Positions 25,800 through 35,801 are shown, counted from the first letter of the stretch. The stretch is DNA of 64,000 nt from Bifidobacterium asteroides (GCF_030758775.1 NZ_CP132384.1:1612001-1676000); one strand, 5' to 3'. Numbers and translations: made by a program. The notes: a model not told the origin generated them from the sequence alone.

Positions 25800-28220
25800 T
25801 CAATCTGCTGACAGAACCAGACGCCCGCTCCGGGAAGCCTTACCCTCACCCATCCCCAGGCAACCGGTGAATTCCCGACCGTCCGAGGAAGTGATGGTTA
25901 CTGTGCTTCCTGAGCGTTCCGCCTGGAAAACCAGGCTGCTTCCATCTTCCTCGGTCACCGTCGCACTGGCTCTTCCATCGTGAGCCAGGAAGACCGAGAC
26001 CGTAGAATCGGTTCCATAAGCATATTCTGTTGAGTCCTGTCCCGGGCGAGTGACCAAAACAGTGCCATCACGCACCCAGAGCGGAACTGTGTCGAAGCCA
26101 TGCTTTTCATGCATCCACTGGCCGGACTGCCGACAGTCCACCTGGCGACCAGTGAACCAATCCGTCCAAACCCCCTTGGGCAGGTAGTATTCCACATCAC
26201 CCGTGTATGAGAAAACCGGCGCCACCAACAGCGAGGGCCCCAGCATGTACTGACGGTCGCAATCCAGCGCCGTCCTGTCGTCAGGGAACTCCATGAACAT
26301 GGAACGCATGACCGGGAGGCCGCGCTCATGTGCACCAAGTCCGACCTGGTAGAGGTAGGGCATCATGGATATCTTCAACCTGGTGAACTTTCGCAGCACG
26401 CTCACTGCGGTCTGCTCAGGAGGATTGACCACTCCCCTGCGCTGATCCTCCTCATCGAAGAGCCAGGGGACCCGGTAGACAGTGGAGCCGTGCAGCCTGG
26501 AGTGAGAGGAGAGCAGGCCGAACGCTATCCAGCGTTTGTAAACGGCAGGGTCGGGTCTTGCTCCTTCAAAACCACCGATATCGTGGCTCCAGAAACCGAA
26601 ACCGGAACTTACCAGCGACAGGCCGGCCCGCAAGGTCTGCGCCATGCCGTTGAAGGTGGATTCGCAGTCGCCGCCCCAGTGAACAGGCTGCTGCTGGCCA
26701 CCCACCGTGGCAGATCGGGCATACAAGCAAGCCTGCCCTTTTCCGTACACCTCTTCGATGGCCTTGAAAACGGTCTGATTGTACAGTTGCGTATACCAGT
26801 TATGCATGCTCGCAGGATCCGAGCCGTCGAACCAGACCACATCGGCAGGGATGCGCTCACCGAAATCGGTCTTGATGGCGTCCACTCCTTGCTTGAGGAG
26901 ATGCTTGACGTGCTCTTTGAACCACTTGCAAGCGTCCGGATTAGTGAAATCCACCAACCCCATGCCGGCCTGCCAAAGATCGGTCTGCCATATGTCTCCA
27001 TTGGGTTTGCGAACCAGGTAGCCCTTGTCTGCAGCCTGGTCAAAGAGGGCGCTTTCCTGCCCGATATACGGATTGATCCAGGCGCAGACATGCAGCCCCT
27101 TCTCGCGGTGGAGGCGTCCCAGGGTCCCCTCTATGTCAGGGAAGAAGCGTCGATCCCATTGGAAGTCGGTCCAGTGGAATTCCCTCATCCAATAGCAGTC
27201 GTAGTGAAACACGCTCAGGGGAATATGCCGTCGAGCCATGCCATCGATCATGGATGTCACGGTCTTCTCGTCATATTTCGTGGTGAAGGATGTGGTCAGC
27301 CAGAGACCGTATGACCAGGCGGGGACCTTGGCCGGACGACCCACCAGAGCCGTGTATCGCTCCAGGATTCGTTCAGGATTCGGTCCGGCGATCAGATAGA
27401 AGTCCAGAACTTCGCCAGGCACACTGAACTGCACGGTCTCCGTGTTTTCTGTGGCCACCTCGAAGGAGACATGCCCGCGGTTGTTGACCAGAACACCGTA
27501 GCCCTTGCTGGTCATATAGAAGGGAATGTCCTTATAGCCTTGCTCGCTGGCTGTGCCGCCATCTTCGTTCCAGATGTCTATGCTCTGCCCGTTCTTCAGA
27601 TATGGGCCGAACCTTTCGCCAAAGCCGTAGACCCTTTCCCCGACTGACAAGCCAAGTTGAATGGCAGTGAAGACCGGAGACTCATCATAGGCCCTGGCCG
27701 TGGGCGCTACGCCGAACTCCCCCACCGGTTGCGTACTTACGGCGGCGTCGGGAGCCAAAGCGAACCTTGCCAGAGACTTGCCCCTGGCATGGGTGAGCTC
27801 CTTGCCCTCGCAGGCAAAAGCCATGTCGAAGACGGGCCCCTTGGTCATGGTCAGGCTCAGGTTGCCCGATGTCAGAGTCACCGAAGCCCCGTCTTCTCCG
27901 ACCTCGCCGTCGCCAGCACCTTGAGCGCTGGCCTTGACGAATCCGGAATCCGGATCCTGCTCGTGAACAGGGAAGCCCGGACAGGTCCTGGTCCCCTTCC
28001 AATGGGTTGCCTGCACCCGGATGATCCCTTCAGCCGGCGAGGTGGCATGGATCCGGAAGGTCGGCAGATTCAGGGTGTCGGCCCGGCCGGTCACGACCCT
28101 GGTCGTAGCCAGGACATCGATGCTCCTCCCATCCGGCCCTACCGACAATTCATAGGGAGAACGTGCGTAGAGAGCCTCGACGCCGGGCCGGGTCAGCCAA
28201 TATCCATTGGTGAACTTCAT
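25800..28220 (-). CDS. yicI: GH31 alpha-xylosidase (YicI type)
   Basis: An 806-residue cytosolic glycoside hydrolase. The N-terminal beta-sandwich begins MKFTNGYWLTRPGVE, close to E. coli YicI. The catalytic barrel carries DAIKTDFGERIPADVVW with the nucleophilic Asp in KTDFGER, the YicI form of the motif, and the likely acid/base in HWGGDCES. The KTDFGER form points to alpha-xylosides (for example isoprimeverose from xyloglucan) over ordinary alpha-glucosides; activity is inferred. It is last in an operon after two ABC permeases, a binding protein and a LacI regulator, and no secretion signal is present, so substrates are imported whole and cleaved inside. Confidence 0.9.
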   Translation of the reverse strand: MKFTNGYWLTRPGVEALYARSPYELSVGPDGRSIDVLATTRVVTGRADTLNLPTFRIHATSPAEGIIRVQATHWKGTRTCPGFPVHEQDPDSGFVKASAQGAGDGEVGEDGASVTLTSGNLSLTMTKGPVFDMAFACEGKELTHARGKSLARFALAPDAAVSTQPVGEFGVAPTARAYDESPVFTAIQLGLSVGERVYGFGERFGPYLKNGQSIDIWNEDGGTASEQGYKDIPFYMTSKGYGVLVNNRGHVSFEVATENTETVQFSVPGEVLDFYLIAGPNPERILERYTALVGRPAKVPAWSYGLWLTTSFTTKYDEKTVTSMIDGMARRHIPLSVFHYDCYWMREFHWTDFQWDRRFFPDIEGTLGRLHREKGLHVCAWINPYIGQESALFDQAADKGYLVRKPNGDIWQTDLWQAGMGLVDFTNPDACKWFKEHVKHLLKQGVDAIKTDFGERIPADVVWFDGSDPASMHNWYTQLYNQTVFKAIEEVYGKGQACLYARSATVGGQQQPVHWGGDCESTFNGMAQTLRAGLSLVSSGFGFWSHDIGGFEGARPDPAVYKRWIAFGLLSSHSRLHGSTVYRVPWLFDEEDQRRGVVNPPEQTAVSVLRKFTRLKISMMPYLYQVGLGAHERGLPVMRSMFMEFPDDRTALDCDRQYMLGPSLLVAPVFSYTGDVEYYLPKGVWTDWFTGRQVDCRQSGQWMHEKHGFDTVPLWVRDGTVLVTRPGQDSTEYAYGTDSTVSVFLAHDGRASATVTEEDGSSLVFQAERSGSTVTITSSDGREFTGCLGMGEGKASRSGRLVLSAD

Positions 28221-28221
28221 G

Positions 28222-29079
28222 TTATTTCACAGCTCCTGTAGTAATGCCCTTGGAAAGGGTCCTTTGGAAGATCAGATAGAAGATCAGCGTGGGCACAATG
28301 CTGATCAGTGAGGCCGCAGCCGTGGTGGTCACATCCATCAGCCTGTCTCCTGTCAGCGACGCTATGGCAATGGGCACCGTCTGCTTGGAATTATCAATTA
28401 GGAAGGCCATGGGAATCATGTACTCATTCCAGGTCCAGATGAAGAAGAAGACCAGCATGACGCTCAGCGTCGGCTTGGAGATGGGGAAGACGATGTCTTT
28501 GAGAATTCTCCACCGGCTGGCCCCATCTATGGTGGCAGCTTCCAGAATGGCCTTGGGGAAGGTTCCGTAGACGCTGGACAGAAGATAGGTGCCGAATGCG
28601 CTCTGGATGACCGTGAATATGATGACGATCGACCATTGCGAGTTGTATAGGCCCATGGCCTTGAACATGATATAGAGCGGATAGAGCAGAGCTTCCTGCG
28701 GCATCATGTTAGCCAGCATAATCAGCAGGACGATCCAGCGCCTGCCCTTGACGCGGCCGATGCCCAGAGCGAAGGAGTTCAGCACCGACAGCCCGACAGC
28801 CAGGAATGACACCAGTGCACAAATCCATACGCTGTTCCAGACTTTCTGCGGGAATCGAACTCTGGTCCAGAATTTCACCAGTCCAGCGGCACTGAATTCG
28901 TGCGGCCAGGAAAGAGGACCTGAGGCGTTGTAGTCTGCCGTGGTTTTGAAGGCGTTCAGCAGAAGAACAAAAAACGGGAAGAGCATGATCAGTCCGCCGA
29001 CGATCAGCAAGGCCAGAATCAGCCAATCTCCTGTCGTCCGATTTTTCCGTGCCTTTGGAATCTTGCTTACAGCTGTCAT
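28222..29079 (-). CDS. Carbohydrate ABC transporter permease (MalG type)
   Basis: 285 residues with six predicted transmembrane helices and the EAA loop of sugar permeases (EAATIDGASRWRILKDIVFPISKP). It is the second inner-membrane half of an importer, pairing with the upstream permease, whose stop lies only 4 bases away. The stop is almost at the start of the alpha-xylosidase gene, so all are on one message. Its expected cargo, from context, is an alpha-xyloside oligosaccharide. No ATPase gene is in the operon. Confidence 0.9.
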   Translation of the reverse strand: MTAVSKIPKARKNRTTGDWLILALLIVGGLIMLFPFFVLLLNAFKTTADYNASGPLSWPHEFSAAGLVKFWTRVRFPQKVWNSVWICALVSFLAVGLSVLNSFALGIGRVKGRRWIVLLIMLANMMPQEALLYPLYIMFKAMGLYNSQWSIVIIFTVIQSAFGTYLLSSVYGTFPKAILEAATIDGASRWRILKDIVFPISKPTLSVMLVFFFIWTWNEYMIPMAFLIDNSKQTVPIAIASLTGDRLMDVTTTAAASLISIVPTLIFYLIFQRTLSKGITTGAVK

Positions 29080-29083
29080 GATG

Positions 29084-30052
29084 CTACTCCTCGTCCTCTT
29101 GCTCGACCCGCTGCTGGACGTTGGTGAAAACGACAGAGATCACGATGATGACGATGGTCAGAGCCGTGGATATGGCGGCGCCATAGCCGACCTGTTGCGA
29201 TTGGAAGAACTGCGTGTACGAATAGTATGAGGGCACGATGGTGCTGTCGCCCGGCCCTCCCTTGGTCAGCATGTACACCGGAGCGAAAACTTTCAAGGCT
29301 GCGATGGTGCAGGTCAGGGCTACCACGAAGATTTCCGGCTTGATTGCCGGCAGGGTAATGACTTTGAACCGCTGCCACCAATTGGCCCCGTCCAGACTCG
29401 CCGCTTCGTAGAGCTCAGGATCGACACGCTGCAGACCGGACATGAATATGACCAGGGGATAACCCAGCTGGATCCAAATCATGATGATCATCAGGAATAT
29501 CAAGGCGGTGTCGGGCGATCCCAGCCAGTTATGCTGAAAACGTCCCAGCCCCATGCCTTTGAGTATGGCATTGAGAGCGCCGTTCTCGGGTCGGAAGATC
29601 CAGCCCATGACCAGAGCCGCCACCGAGATAGGCAGGAGCTGAGGGAAGTAGTAAACAGCGCGCATGGTTGAAGCGGTCTTGGCTCCGAACCTTTTTTGGA
29701 CCACATCGAAAACCAGCGAGGCCAGAATCAGGCCGATAAGAATGGGAATGACGACCATGGCCACGATCATCCAGATGGAGTTGCGGAAAGAAGCCCAGAA
29801 TGTAGCATCCCTGATCAGCCGCGACCAGTTGTCAATCCCGATCCACCGCGGAGGCCGTATCCCACGGTAGTTGGTAAAGCTTAAATAAATATTCCAGATT
29901 GCCGGCACGATGATGATCCATAAAAGAACCAGCAGCCCCGGTATCAGATACCACCAGAATCGATTGGAGGGATTGCCCGGTATCCTGGACATCCCGCGTT
30001 CCTCATCGGTCTTGGCAGCGACCGGTGCAGGATTTGCACTTCGAGATCCCAT
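29084..30052 (-). CDS. Carbohydrate ABC transporter permease (MalF/UgpA type)
   Basis: 322 residues. A polar N-terminus of about 35 residues is followed by six predicted helices and the EAA motif EAASLDGANWWQRFKVITLPAIKP. It forms a heterodimer with the MalG-type partner. It belongs to the CUT1 class importing oligosaccharides, and is located between the binding-protein gene and the second permease. The C-terminus (NVQQRVEQEDEE) is cytoplasmic and acidic. Confidence 0.9.
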   Translation of the reverse strand: MGSRSANPAPVAAKTDEERGMSRIPGNPSNRFWWYLIPGLLVLLWIIIVPAIWNIYLSFTNYRGIRPPRWIGIDNWSRLIRDATFWASFRNSIWMIVAMVVIPILIGLILASLVFDVVQKRFGAKTASTMRAVYYFPQLLPISVAALVMGWIFRPENGALNAILKGMGLGRFQHNWLGSPDTALIFLMIIMIWIQLGYPLVIFMSGLQRVDPELYEAASLDGANWWQRFKVITLPAIKPEIFVVALTCTIAALKVFAPVYMLTKGGPGDSTIVPSYYSYTQFFQSQQVGYGAAISTALTIVIIVISVVFTNVQQRVEQEDEE

Positions 30053-30164
30053 TGTTCGTTTCTCCTCAGCCTGAAAATGTGTCTATCAGGGCCCGCCGCA
30101 GATGGCAGCGGGGTGGAAGCCGGCGAGGCCGTATCAAGAGCGCACCCGCCGGCCTATGGTTTGA

Positions 30165-31478
30165 CTACTTTTTCAGCCCCGATGTCTCGACGCCTTTGTC
30201 ATATTTGCCCTGAAGCTCCGTCAGCACGGCCTTGGTGTCCTTGGTCCCGTTGACCAACTCCTGCAGACCCGCATTGAGCTCGTCATAGAAGGTTGAGGTA
30301 GGCCAGTCCGGATAGTAGCCCAGACGATCATCCTTGATGACCTGGTTGAAACCGGCGATCAGCTCCTTGCTCTTGGGATCGCTTATCTGGGCAGGATCTG
30401 CTGCAATGGGCAATCCGCCGGAGTTGCCCATCAGGTTCTGATTCTCTTTGCTCAGCGTCATGTCGATGAACTTCGCTGCAGCGTCCTTTTTCTTGGAACG
30501 CTCGGGAATCACCCAGATGTTGCCCGATCCGCCGGGAATCTTCTTGGTTTCAGGGAAGAGGCCGACCTCCCAATTGACATTGGGGATGTCGCTTTGGAAA
30601 CGTCCGAACCACCAAGAGCCCGAGAAGAGCATGGGGTAGGTCCCCTTCATGAAGTTCTGTCCGGCATCCTCGGCTTTGAGACCCGTAGAGTCTTTGCTGA
30701 TGTACCCCTTGTTGACCCAGTCCTTGATGGTATCAGTGGCATAGGTCATGGCCGGGCCTTGCCAGTCCACCTTGCCGTCGTAGCGCTGATAGGCGTTGAT
30801 CAAGCGCTGATCGGCTTTTTGAAGGACCAACTGCCACCAGAGATGTTGAAGCGGGTATTCAGCCACGCCCTCAGACAAGGCTGTGACGCCGTTGTCCTTG
30901 AACTTTTGCATGGCCTGCTCCAATTCGGACATGGTCTTGGGTATGGCGATGCCGTACTTGTCGAACATGTCCTTGTTGTAGTACATGATCACCTCCTCGC
31001 CATAGGTGGTGATGCCGTACCAGTCGCCGGATCCCATAACACCCTTCTCGTCATAACGGCCCGGGACCGCCAAGGATCCAGTGATCTTCTTGTTCCATTG
31101 GTATTTCTTGACATAGTCGTTGAGGTTGGACAGCAGGCCCTGGCTTGAAAGCAGGCCCGCAGTAGCGTTGCCTTTGTTGTACTCCATCACATCCGGGGCG
31201 TCATCAGAGTTGAGGATCTGGCTGGCGTTTTGCCTGATTTGCTCGAAGGTCTTCTTCTCGAAGTTGACCTTGATGCCGGTCTTCTTCTGGAAATCAGCAA
31301 TGGCCTGCTTCCAGGCCTTGCCCTGGGCACCGTTATCCTCCTCGTAATACCAGATCTTGATGGAATCAGGATGCTCCTCTTGGGCGCTGTCACTGCCGCC
31401 GCATCCGGATAAGGCCATGATGCCCGCCAGACTTGCCACAGCCGTAACAGCTGCCATGATTCTCCGGGGAAACTTCAT
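30165..31478 (-). CDS. Carbohydrate ABC transporter substrate-binding lipoprotein
   Basis: 437 residues of the family-1 solute-binding type. The signal peptide (MKFPRRIMAAVTAVASLAGIMALSGC) has a clear lipobox LSGC, followed by a Gly/Ser/Asp/Glu linker. The mature part shows IKIWYYEEDNGAQGKAWKQ, the usual first strand and helix of sugar-binding proteins, and a late block GSGNIWVIPERSKKKDAAAKF. It would deliver an oligosaccharide to the two permeases. AGAGGAG is just upstream of the start. The 182-base upstream region is AT-rich and probably holds the promoter and LacI operator. Confidence 0.92.
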   Translation of the reverse strand: MKFPRRIMAAVTAVASLAGIMALSGCGGSDSAQEEHPDSIKIWYYEEDNGAQGKAWKQAIADFQKKTGIKVNFEKKTFEQIRQNASQILNSDDAPDVMEYNKGNATAGLLSSQGLLSNLNDYVKKYQWNKKITGSLAVPGRYDEKGVMGSGDWYGITTYGEEVIMYYNKDMFDKYGIAIPKTMSELEQAMQKFKDNGVTALSEGVAEYPLQHLWWQLVLQKADQRLINAYQRYDGKVDWQGPAMTYATDTIKDWVNKGYISKDSTGLKAEDAGQNFMKGTYPMLFSGSWWFGRFQSDIPNVNWEVGLFPETKKIPGGSGNIWVIPERSKKKDAAAKFIDMTLSKENQNLMGNSGGLPIAADPAQISDPKSKELIAGFNQVIKDDRLGYYPDWPTSTFYDELNAGLQELVNGTKDTKAVLTELQGKYDKGVETSGLKK

Positions 31479-31661
31479 CGCTCCTCTTTTCCTAGCTTCA
31501 TCGCTTGATGATTCTCCTTATTGGACAACCATTTAATAATTTAATGATTTGACTATAATTGACATAGTATTTCGACGTTTTTCGATAACCTATGACACTA
31601 CCGAGACTCCGGTTTTCCGCCAATGTGGCAGCCTGGGCGCCACAGCGATCGCTTACGGTTC
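31479..31661 (-). promoter_or_regulatory. AT-rich control region of the alpha-xyloside operon
   Basis: 183 bases between the LacI gene and the binding-protein gene. The centre (about 31530-31600) is much more AT-rich than its surroundings and holds close direct repeats (TCGAAA twice 10 bases apart on the minus strand; ATTAAAT twice 8 bases apart). A LacI-type operator is expected here but no clean palindrome stands out. Confidence 0.4.
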
Positions 31662-32690
31662 TCAGCTATGTGGCCGAACCGGGCCCACGGATCCCCTGCG
31701 CTTATAGTCGGAACGGATCAGCTCCACTGTTCCCGGCTTTTTCCCAATGCCTTCCAAACACTCCATCAGCATGTCCACCCCGCGGGAACAAGTTTCATGC
31801 GGCATCATGGGAATCTCATCAAGAGGACGCTCGAGAACGGAAGCATTGCCAAAAGTGCTTAAAGCCAGCATGGAAATATTCTTCGGGATCGAAAGCCCTC
31901 GTTTTGACAACGCAACAATGGTGTTGTTCATGTGGCTGATGCTGGTCTGGGCCATGATCGCCGTTATCTCAGGGTCCAACCGGAAAGCCTGATCGATCAA
32001 TTGACTGACATGCCTGGCATCGTCGCCGGTGGAACACAGGAAAGTCGTCTTTATACCCAGTACCCGGGCCCTGTCTATGGCGGCCTTTTTGGTCCGAACC
32101 AGGAAATTGGAGCCTTCCTCGTAGGACTGACTGTTGGATCCGATCATGAGCATATGCCGATGGCCCATCCGATAGAACTCATCGACAGCACGTCGGCCCA
32201 TGGCATGAAAATCTACGTCAACGGAAAGCAGTTTGGACGAATCTCTGGCATATCCAATGGAGACATAGGGCACCAAGGAGGTATGCGCCTGGGCTACCCG
32301 CGGATCTTCCATGGTCACATCCAAGAGGAGGACGCCATCGATCATGCCACTGTATGACATTCTCAGGAGTTCGTCCGTATCGTCCTCATCCATCAAAAGG
32401 ACCACGTTGTAGTGGTAGTGTCTGGCCCTGGCAACTACGGCGAAGAAAAAGGTGGCGTAGTTCGAATAGTCGGTATAGGGATGCATTGGCGAGCTCAGCA
32501 CGATCAGATGGGTTCTGCGGTCCCTTCGGAGCATGGCGGCTCCTGATCCGGGGTGGTAATCCAATTGCTGGACTGCCTTGAGAACCCTGATCTTCGTCGC
32601 GTCGCTTACCGGTCGCTTGCCCGAGAATACATAGGAAACAGTACTTATGGAAACTCCCGCCAGAGCGGCCACGTCTTTGATGCCGACCAA
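31662..32690 (-). CDS. LacI-family transcriptional regulator
   Basis: 342 residues. The N-terminal helix-turn-helix is classic ([36 protein letters not shown]), followed by the hinge helix and a periplasmic-binding-like sensor domain ([12 protein letters not shown] to the C-terminal region [26 protein letters not shown]). It is probably a repressor released by an alpha-xyloside or its product; the inducer is inferred from its place directly upstream of the transport and xylosidase genes. It is downstream of tRNA-Ser(CGA) on the same strand, with that tRNA's terminator in between. Confidence 0.92.
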   Translation of the reverse strand: MVGIKDVAALAGVSISTVSYVFSGKRPVSDATKIRVLKAVQQLDYHPGSGAAMLRRDRRTHLIVLSSPMHPYTDYSNYATFFFAVVARARHYHYNVVLLMDEDDTDELLRMSYSGMIDGVLLLDVTMEDPRVAQAHTSLVPYVSIGYARDSSKLLSVDVDFHAMGRRAVDEFYRMGHRHMLMIGSNSQSYEEGSNFLVRTKKAAIDRARVLGIKTTFLCSTGDDARHVSQLIDQAFRLDPEITAIMAQTSISHMNNTIVALSKRGLSIPKNISMLALSTFGNASVLERPLDEIPMMPHETCSRGVDMLMECLEGIGKKPGTVELIRSDYKRRGSVGPVRPHS

Positions 32691-32763
32691 AGGACCTCCT
32701 TCAGCAGGAAGGCATGAGCCCCTTTATCTCAATCGTGCACATGCCATCAACAGACAGTATACG

Positions 32764-32787
32764 AAAAAAGGCCCCGACCGTCGGGCC
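32764..32787 (-). terminator. Rho-independent terminator after tRNA-Ser(CGA)
   Basis: On the minus strand a GGCCCGA / TCGGGGCC stem (one bulged base, 3-base loop) is followed by six T's. It separates the tRNA from the LacI gene. Confidence 0.75.
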
Positions 32788-32801
32788 GGGACCAGTGGGG
32801 G

Positions 32802-32887
32802 CGGTTGAGGCGAGATTCGAACTCGCGGAGGGAGTTGCCCTCACACGCTTTCGAGGCGTGCTCCTTAGACCGCTCGGACACTCAACC
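32802..32887 (-). tRNA. tRNA-Ser (anticodon CGA)
   Basis: Read on the minus strand, an 86-base class II tRNA: acceptor GGTTGAG/CTCAACC, discriminator G, anticodon stem-loop CACGCCTCGAAAGCGTG giving CGA, long variable arm, T loop AGTTCGAATCT. CCA is not encoded. It reads UCG codons, which are frequent at this G+C content. Confidence 0.95.
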
Positions 32888-32995
32888 ATGGTCGTTGCCC
32901 GACACTGCCGAACAACAACTTTTCTATTATGCCACAGAGTCCCTACCAGGCAAGCGGCGTGGCGCAGGCAACGGTTACCATGAACAGGCAGAGGG

Positions 32996-33958
32996 TCATA
33001 GTGTACGGCGGGCCCGGATGGCCTGAGCCCGTTCAGCCAGCTGGTCATCAGGCGGGTAGGCCACATGCTCCAGGGTCAGGCCCCGGGCATCTATGGGACC
33101 GGTGGAACCTTCGCGCAGGGGGTGGGCCACCTTGTCGGCAAACCATTGCACGGACCGGCGTCCCAGGCCCACCTGAATGCATGCTGCTACCAGTGAGCGA
33201 ACCATATTATGGGCAAATGCGTCAGCGACGATCCGAAAGACGGTCAGCCCGGATTCCATGAAAGTCGGAAGGTACCCGACAACACTCTGGTCCGGAGCCG
33301 CACCGAACAGATTCACGGCCGGAACCAGATCCCAGTGTGCGGCCAGGACCTTGCGGATGGTCGTGCCGCCAGGGTTTGGCCTGGCGAAGGATCCGAAGTC
33401 ATGCAAGCCGATACACGCTCTTGCGGCCTCGTTCATAGCTTGCAGATCCAGGCTCCCCTCCAGATCCAGCACATAGCCCCGCATGCGGGGATCCCCTGGC
33501 TGGCCCCCCTGGCTGACCCGATACAGGTAGGTGCGTTCCATAGCAGAGAAGCGGGCATCGAATCCCGCAGGGGCCAATCTGAGACCGAGCAGAACGATGT
33601 CGGCAGGCAGCAGGTGCCGTAGACGGCGTTCCAAGGCCACAACACCATTGACCTCCATATGGCCCCTGCAGGACTCGAGCACAACATCGGGAATGTCCAG
33701 GTGAGCAACCTGGTGGGATGCATGAACCCCGGTGTCGGTCCTGCCAGCCACGACCAGTCTTGGTTCCCAGACGTCGTGGTTATGGGGAACGCCGCCTTGT
33801 GAGCTGCGGGCTCCAGTGATCAGAGACAGAGCCTGCTCAATGCAACCTTGAACCGTACGAAGCCCTGGCTGCCGGGCCCAGCCATGGAAGCCGCCACCGT
33901 CATAAGCCAGATCCATGCGCAGCCTGACAAGGGACATCTTCCCTTCCTGACCTTCCAT
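32996..33958 (-). CDS. truA: tRNA pseudouridine synthase A
   Basis: A 320-residue enzyme modifying uridines 38-40 of the anticodon stem. Landmarks: DLAYDGGGFHGWARQPGLRTVQG at the start, VAGRTDTGVHASHQVAH with the catalytic aspartate, and AFAHNMVRSLVAACIQVGLG near the C-terminus. It is longer than the usual 250-270 residues through an insert around 75-125. ATG 33958 has AGGGAGG 5 bases upstream; a TTG just before it and an ATG at 33937 are alternatives. It lies downstream of rplQ, the usual place at the end of the alpha operon, but beyond the rplQ terminator. Confidence 0.95.
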   Translation of the reverse strand: MEGQEGKMSLVRLRMDLAYDGGGFHGWARQPGLRTVQGCIEQALSLITGARSSQGGVPHNHDVWEPRLVVAGRTDTGVHASHQVAHLDIPDVVLESCRGHMEVNGVVALERRLRHLLPADIVLLGLRLAPAGFDARFSAMERTYLYRVSQGGQPGDPRMRGYVLDLEGSLDLQAMNEAARACIGLHDFGSFARPNPGGTTIRKVLAAHWDLVPAVNLFGAAPDQSVVGYLPTFMESGLTVFRIVADAFAHNMVRSLVAACIQVGLGRRSVQWFADKVAHPLREGSTGPIDARGLTLEHVAYPPDDQLAERAQAIRARRTL

Positions 33959-33984
33959 CAAGACCTCCCTGGCAGCAATGACAA

Positions 33985-34017
33985 ACGGGGCCGGAGAGCC
34001 ATGCTCCCCGACCCCGT
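33985..34017 (-). terminator. Terminator after rplQ
   Basis: On the minus strand ACGGGG and CCCCGT arms continue into an inner GGGGAGC / GCTCTCC stem, followed by TTTGTC. It closes the alpha-type ribosomal operon before truA. Confidence 0.65.
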
Positions 34018-34036
34018 CATCGAATGCAATAACCGA

Positions 34037-34681
34037 TTACTCGGCAGACTTCTCAGCATCCTCAGCCACGTCGGCATCTTCCTCAGCCTGGGCTTCGGCC
34101 TGATCCGCCTTGTCAGCGGTCTGTTCCAGATCCTCGGCGGCCTGGTCGGCCTGGGACACGTCCTGATCGGACTCGTTGGCCTCAACGGCCTGGTCGACGG
34201 CATCCTTGGCAGCGCCTTCGGCGACGGCGGCGTCAGTGGCCGCAGCCACCTCGGCATTGTCGTCCTTGGCGGCCACCTTGGCTGCGGACTCAGCCTCCTT
34301 GACGACGGCCTTCTTGGCCGACAGGGGCTCGGTGACCAGCTCGATCACGGCCTGGGGGGAGTTGTCTCCGCGGCGGGGCGCGATCTTGGTGATGCGGGTG
34401 TAGCCGCCCTCACGCTGCTGCATCTGCTCGGCGATCTGCGTGAACAGGATGTGGACCACAGACTTGTCGCGGATGACGCGCATGACGCGACGGCGGGCGG
34501 GCAGATCCCCACGCTTGGCGAAGGTGATCAGCCGCTCGGCCAGCGGACGCAAGCGCTTGGCCTTGGGCAGAGTGGTCGTGATACGGCCGTTGGCAAAGAG
34601 GCTGGTGGCCATGTTGGCCAGCATCAGCCGCTCGTGCGCCGGGCTGGAGGCCAGACGTGGGCCCTTGCTAGGTTTTGGCAT
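34037..34681 (-). CDS. rplQ: Large ribosomal subunit protein bL17 with acidic C-terminal extension
   Basis: 214 residues. The first 120 are a standard bL17 ([40 protein letters not shown]). The remaining 90 or so are almost entirely Ala, Glu, Asp, Gln and Lys with no predicted fold. Typical bL17 is about 120-130 residues, so the tail is an actinobacterial-style extension, here long and strongly acidic. The core binds 23S rRNA near the exit tunnel. The gene follows rpoA on one strand and ends in a terminator. Confidence 0.95.
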   Translation of the reverse strand: MPKPSKGPRLASSPAHERLMLANMATSLFANGRITTTLPKAKRLRPLAERLITFAKRGDLPARRRVMRVIRDKSVVHILFTQIAEQMQQREGGYTRITKIAPRRGDNSPQAVIELVTEPLSAKKAVVKEAESAAKVAAKDDNAEVAAATDAAVAEGAAKDAVDQAVEANESDQDVSQADQAAEDLEQTADKADQAEAQAEEDADVAEDAEKSAE

Positions 34682-34805
34682 TGGATTATCTCCTTACGGC
34701 CCGGGAGGACAGGTGGGCATACGCCCGAACATCCGACTTCCCGGAATTGCTGTCAGCAGGCGACGGAACCCTTCCCCCGCCCGCTCATACGAAGGCGGCT
34801 GCACT

Positions 34806-35801
34806 TCACTCGTCGTCAGGCGAGAAGAAGGTGCCTCCCTCGAGATTATTGGTGTCGAAGCCCAGCGGGGAGGCCTTCAGCGACAGCCCCATGCCCTCAA
34901 GCTTCTCCTTGACCTCGTCGATGGACTTCATGCCGAAGTTGCGGATGTCAAGCAGATCCTGCTCGGTATGCGAGACCAGCTCGCCGATGGTGTGGATTCC
35001 TTCGCGCTTGAGGCAGTTGTAGGAACGCTGCGTCAGGTTCAGGTCCTCAATCGGCACGGACATCTGCGGATCCGCCTCTTCCACCACCGGCTCGGGTCCG
35101 ACTTCCACACCCTCAGCCTGAGTGTTGAGCTCGCGGCAGAGGCCGAAGAGCTCGACCAGGGTCGACCCAGCAGAGGCCACCGCATCACGCGGCGAGATGG
35201 CAGGCTTGGTCTCCACGTCCAGGATCAGCTTGTCGAAGTCCGTGCGCTGCTCGACACGGGTGGCCTCGACCTTGTAGCTGACCTTGAGCACGGGAGAGTA
35301 GATGGAATCGACCGGGATGCGGCCGATCTCATCGTTGTCCTGCTTGTTGAGCTGGGCCTGGACGTATCCACGCCCACGCTCCACCGTGAACTCGATCTCC
35401 AGCTCGCCATCCTCGGCCAGGGTCGCGATATGCAGATCAGGATTGGCCACGGTGACGCCGGCCGGCGGGGTGATGTCCCCGGCGGTGGCCTCGCCCTTGC
35501 CGCTCTTGCGCAAATACATGACCACAGGCTCGTCGTACTCGCTGGTCAGCACGATGCCCTTGATGTTGAGCAGGATCTCAGTGACGTCCTCCTCCACACC
35601 AGGCAGCGTGGTGAACTCGTGCAGGGCACCCGAGATGCGGACCGAGGTCACAGCCGCTCCCGGTATGGAGCTCAGCAGGGTACGACGCAGGGAGTTGCCC
35701 AGGGTGTACCCGAATCCGGGTTCCAGCGGCTCGATGGTGAAACGGGAGCGCTGGGCATTGACGACTTCTTCAGTAAGAGTCGGACGCTGTGCAATAAGCA
35801 C
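34806..35801 (-). CDS. rpoA: RNA polymerase alpha subunit
   Basis: A 331-residue assembly platform of RNA polymerase. The N-terminal domain starts [13 protein letters not shown] and includes [20 protein letters not shown]. The C-terminal domain (from about 255) has [22 protein letters not shown] and [19 protein letters not shown], which contact DNA and activators. GTG 35801 is chosen as start because homology begins there and AAAGGA lies 8 bases upstream; a frame extension of 13 residues is not family-like. It lies between rpsK and rplQ; rpsD, which sits here in many bacteria, is absent. Confidence 0.98.
   Translation of the reverse strand: MLIAQRPTLTEEVVNAQRSRFTIEPLEPGFGYTLGNSLRRTLLSSIPGAAVTSVRISGALHEFTTLPGVEEDVTEILLNIKGIVLTSEYDEPVVMYLRKSGKGEATAGDITPPAGVTVANPDLHIATLAEDGELEIEFTVERGRGYVQAQLNKQDNDEIGRIPVDSIYSPVLKVSYKVEATRVEQRTDFDKLILDVETKPAISPRDAVASAGSTLVELFGLCRELNTQAEGVEVGPEPVVEEADPQMSVPIEDLNLTQRSYNCLKREGIHTIGELVSHTEQDLLDIRNFGMKSIDEVKEKLEGMGLSLKASPLGFDTNNLEGGTFFSPDDE

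Noticed and set aside
25550-25870. 106-codon plus-strand frame after the lipoprotein gene
   Set aside because: It overlaps the 3' end of yicI, and its start lies within the structured RNA candidate; composition is not protein-like.
32802-32887. tRNA-Ser(CGA) as an integration site for the alpha-xyloside operon
   Set aside because: No integrase and no partial repeat of the tRNA end were found at the other boundary.
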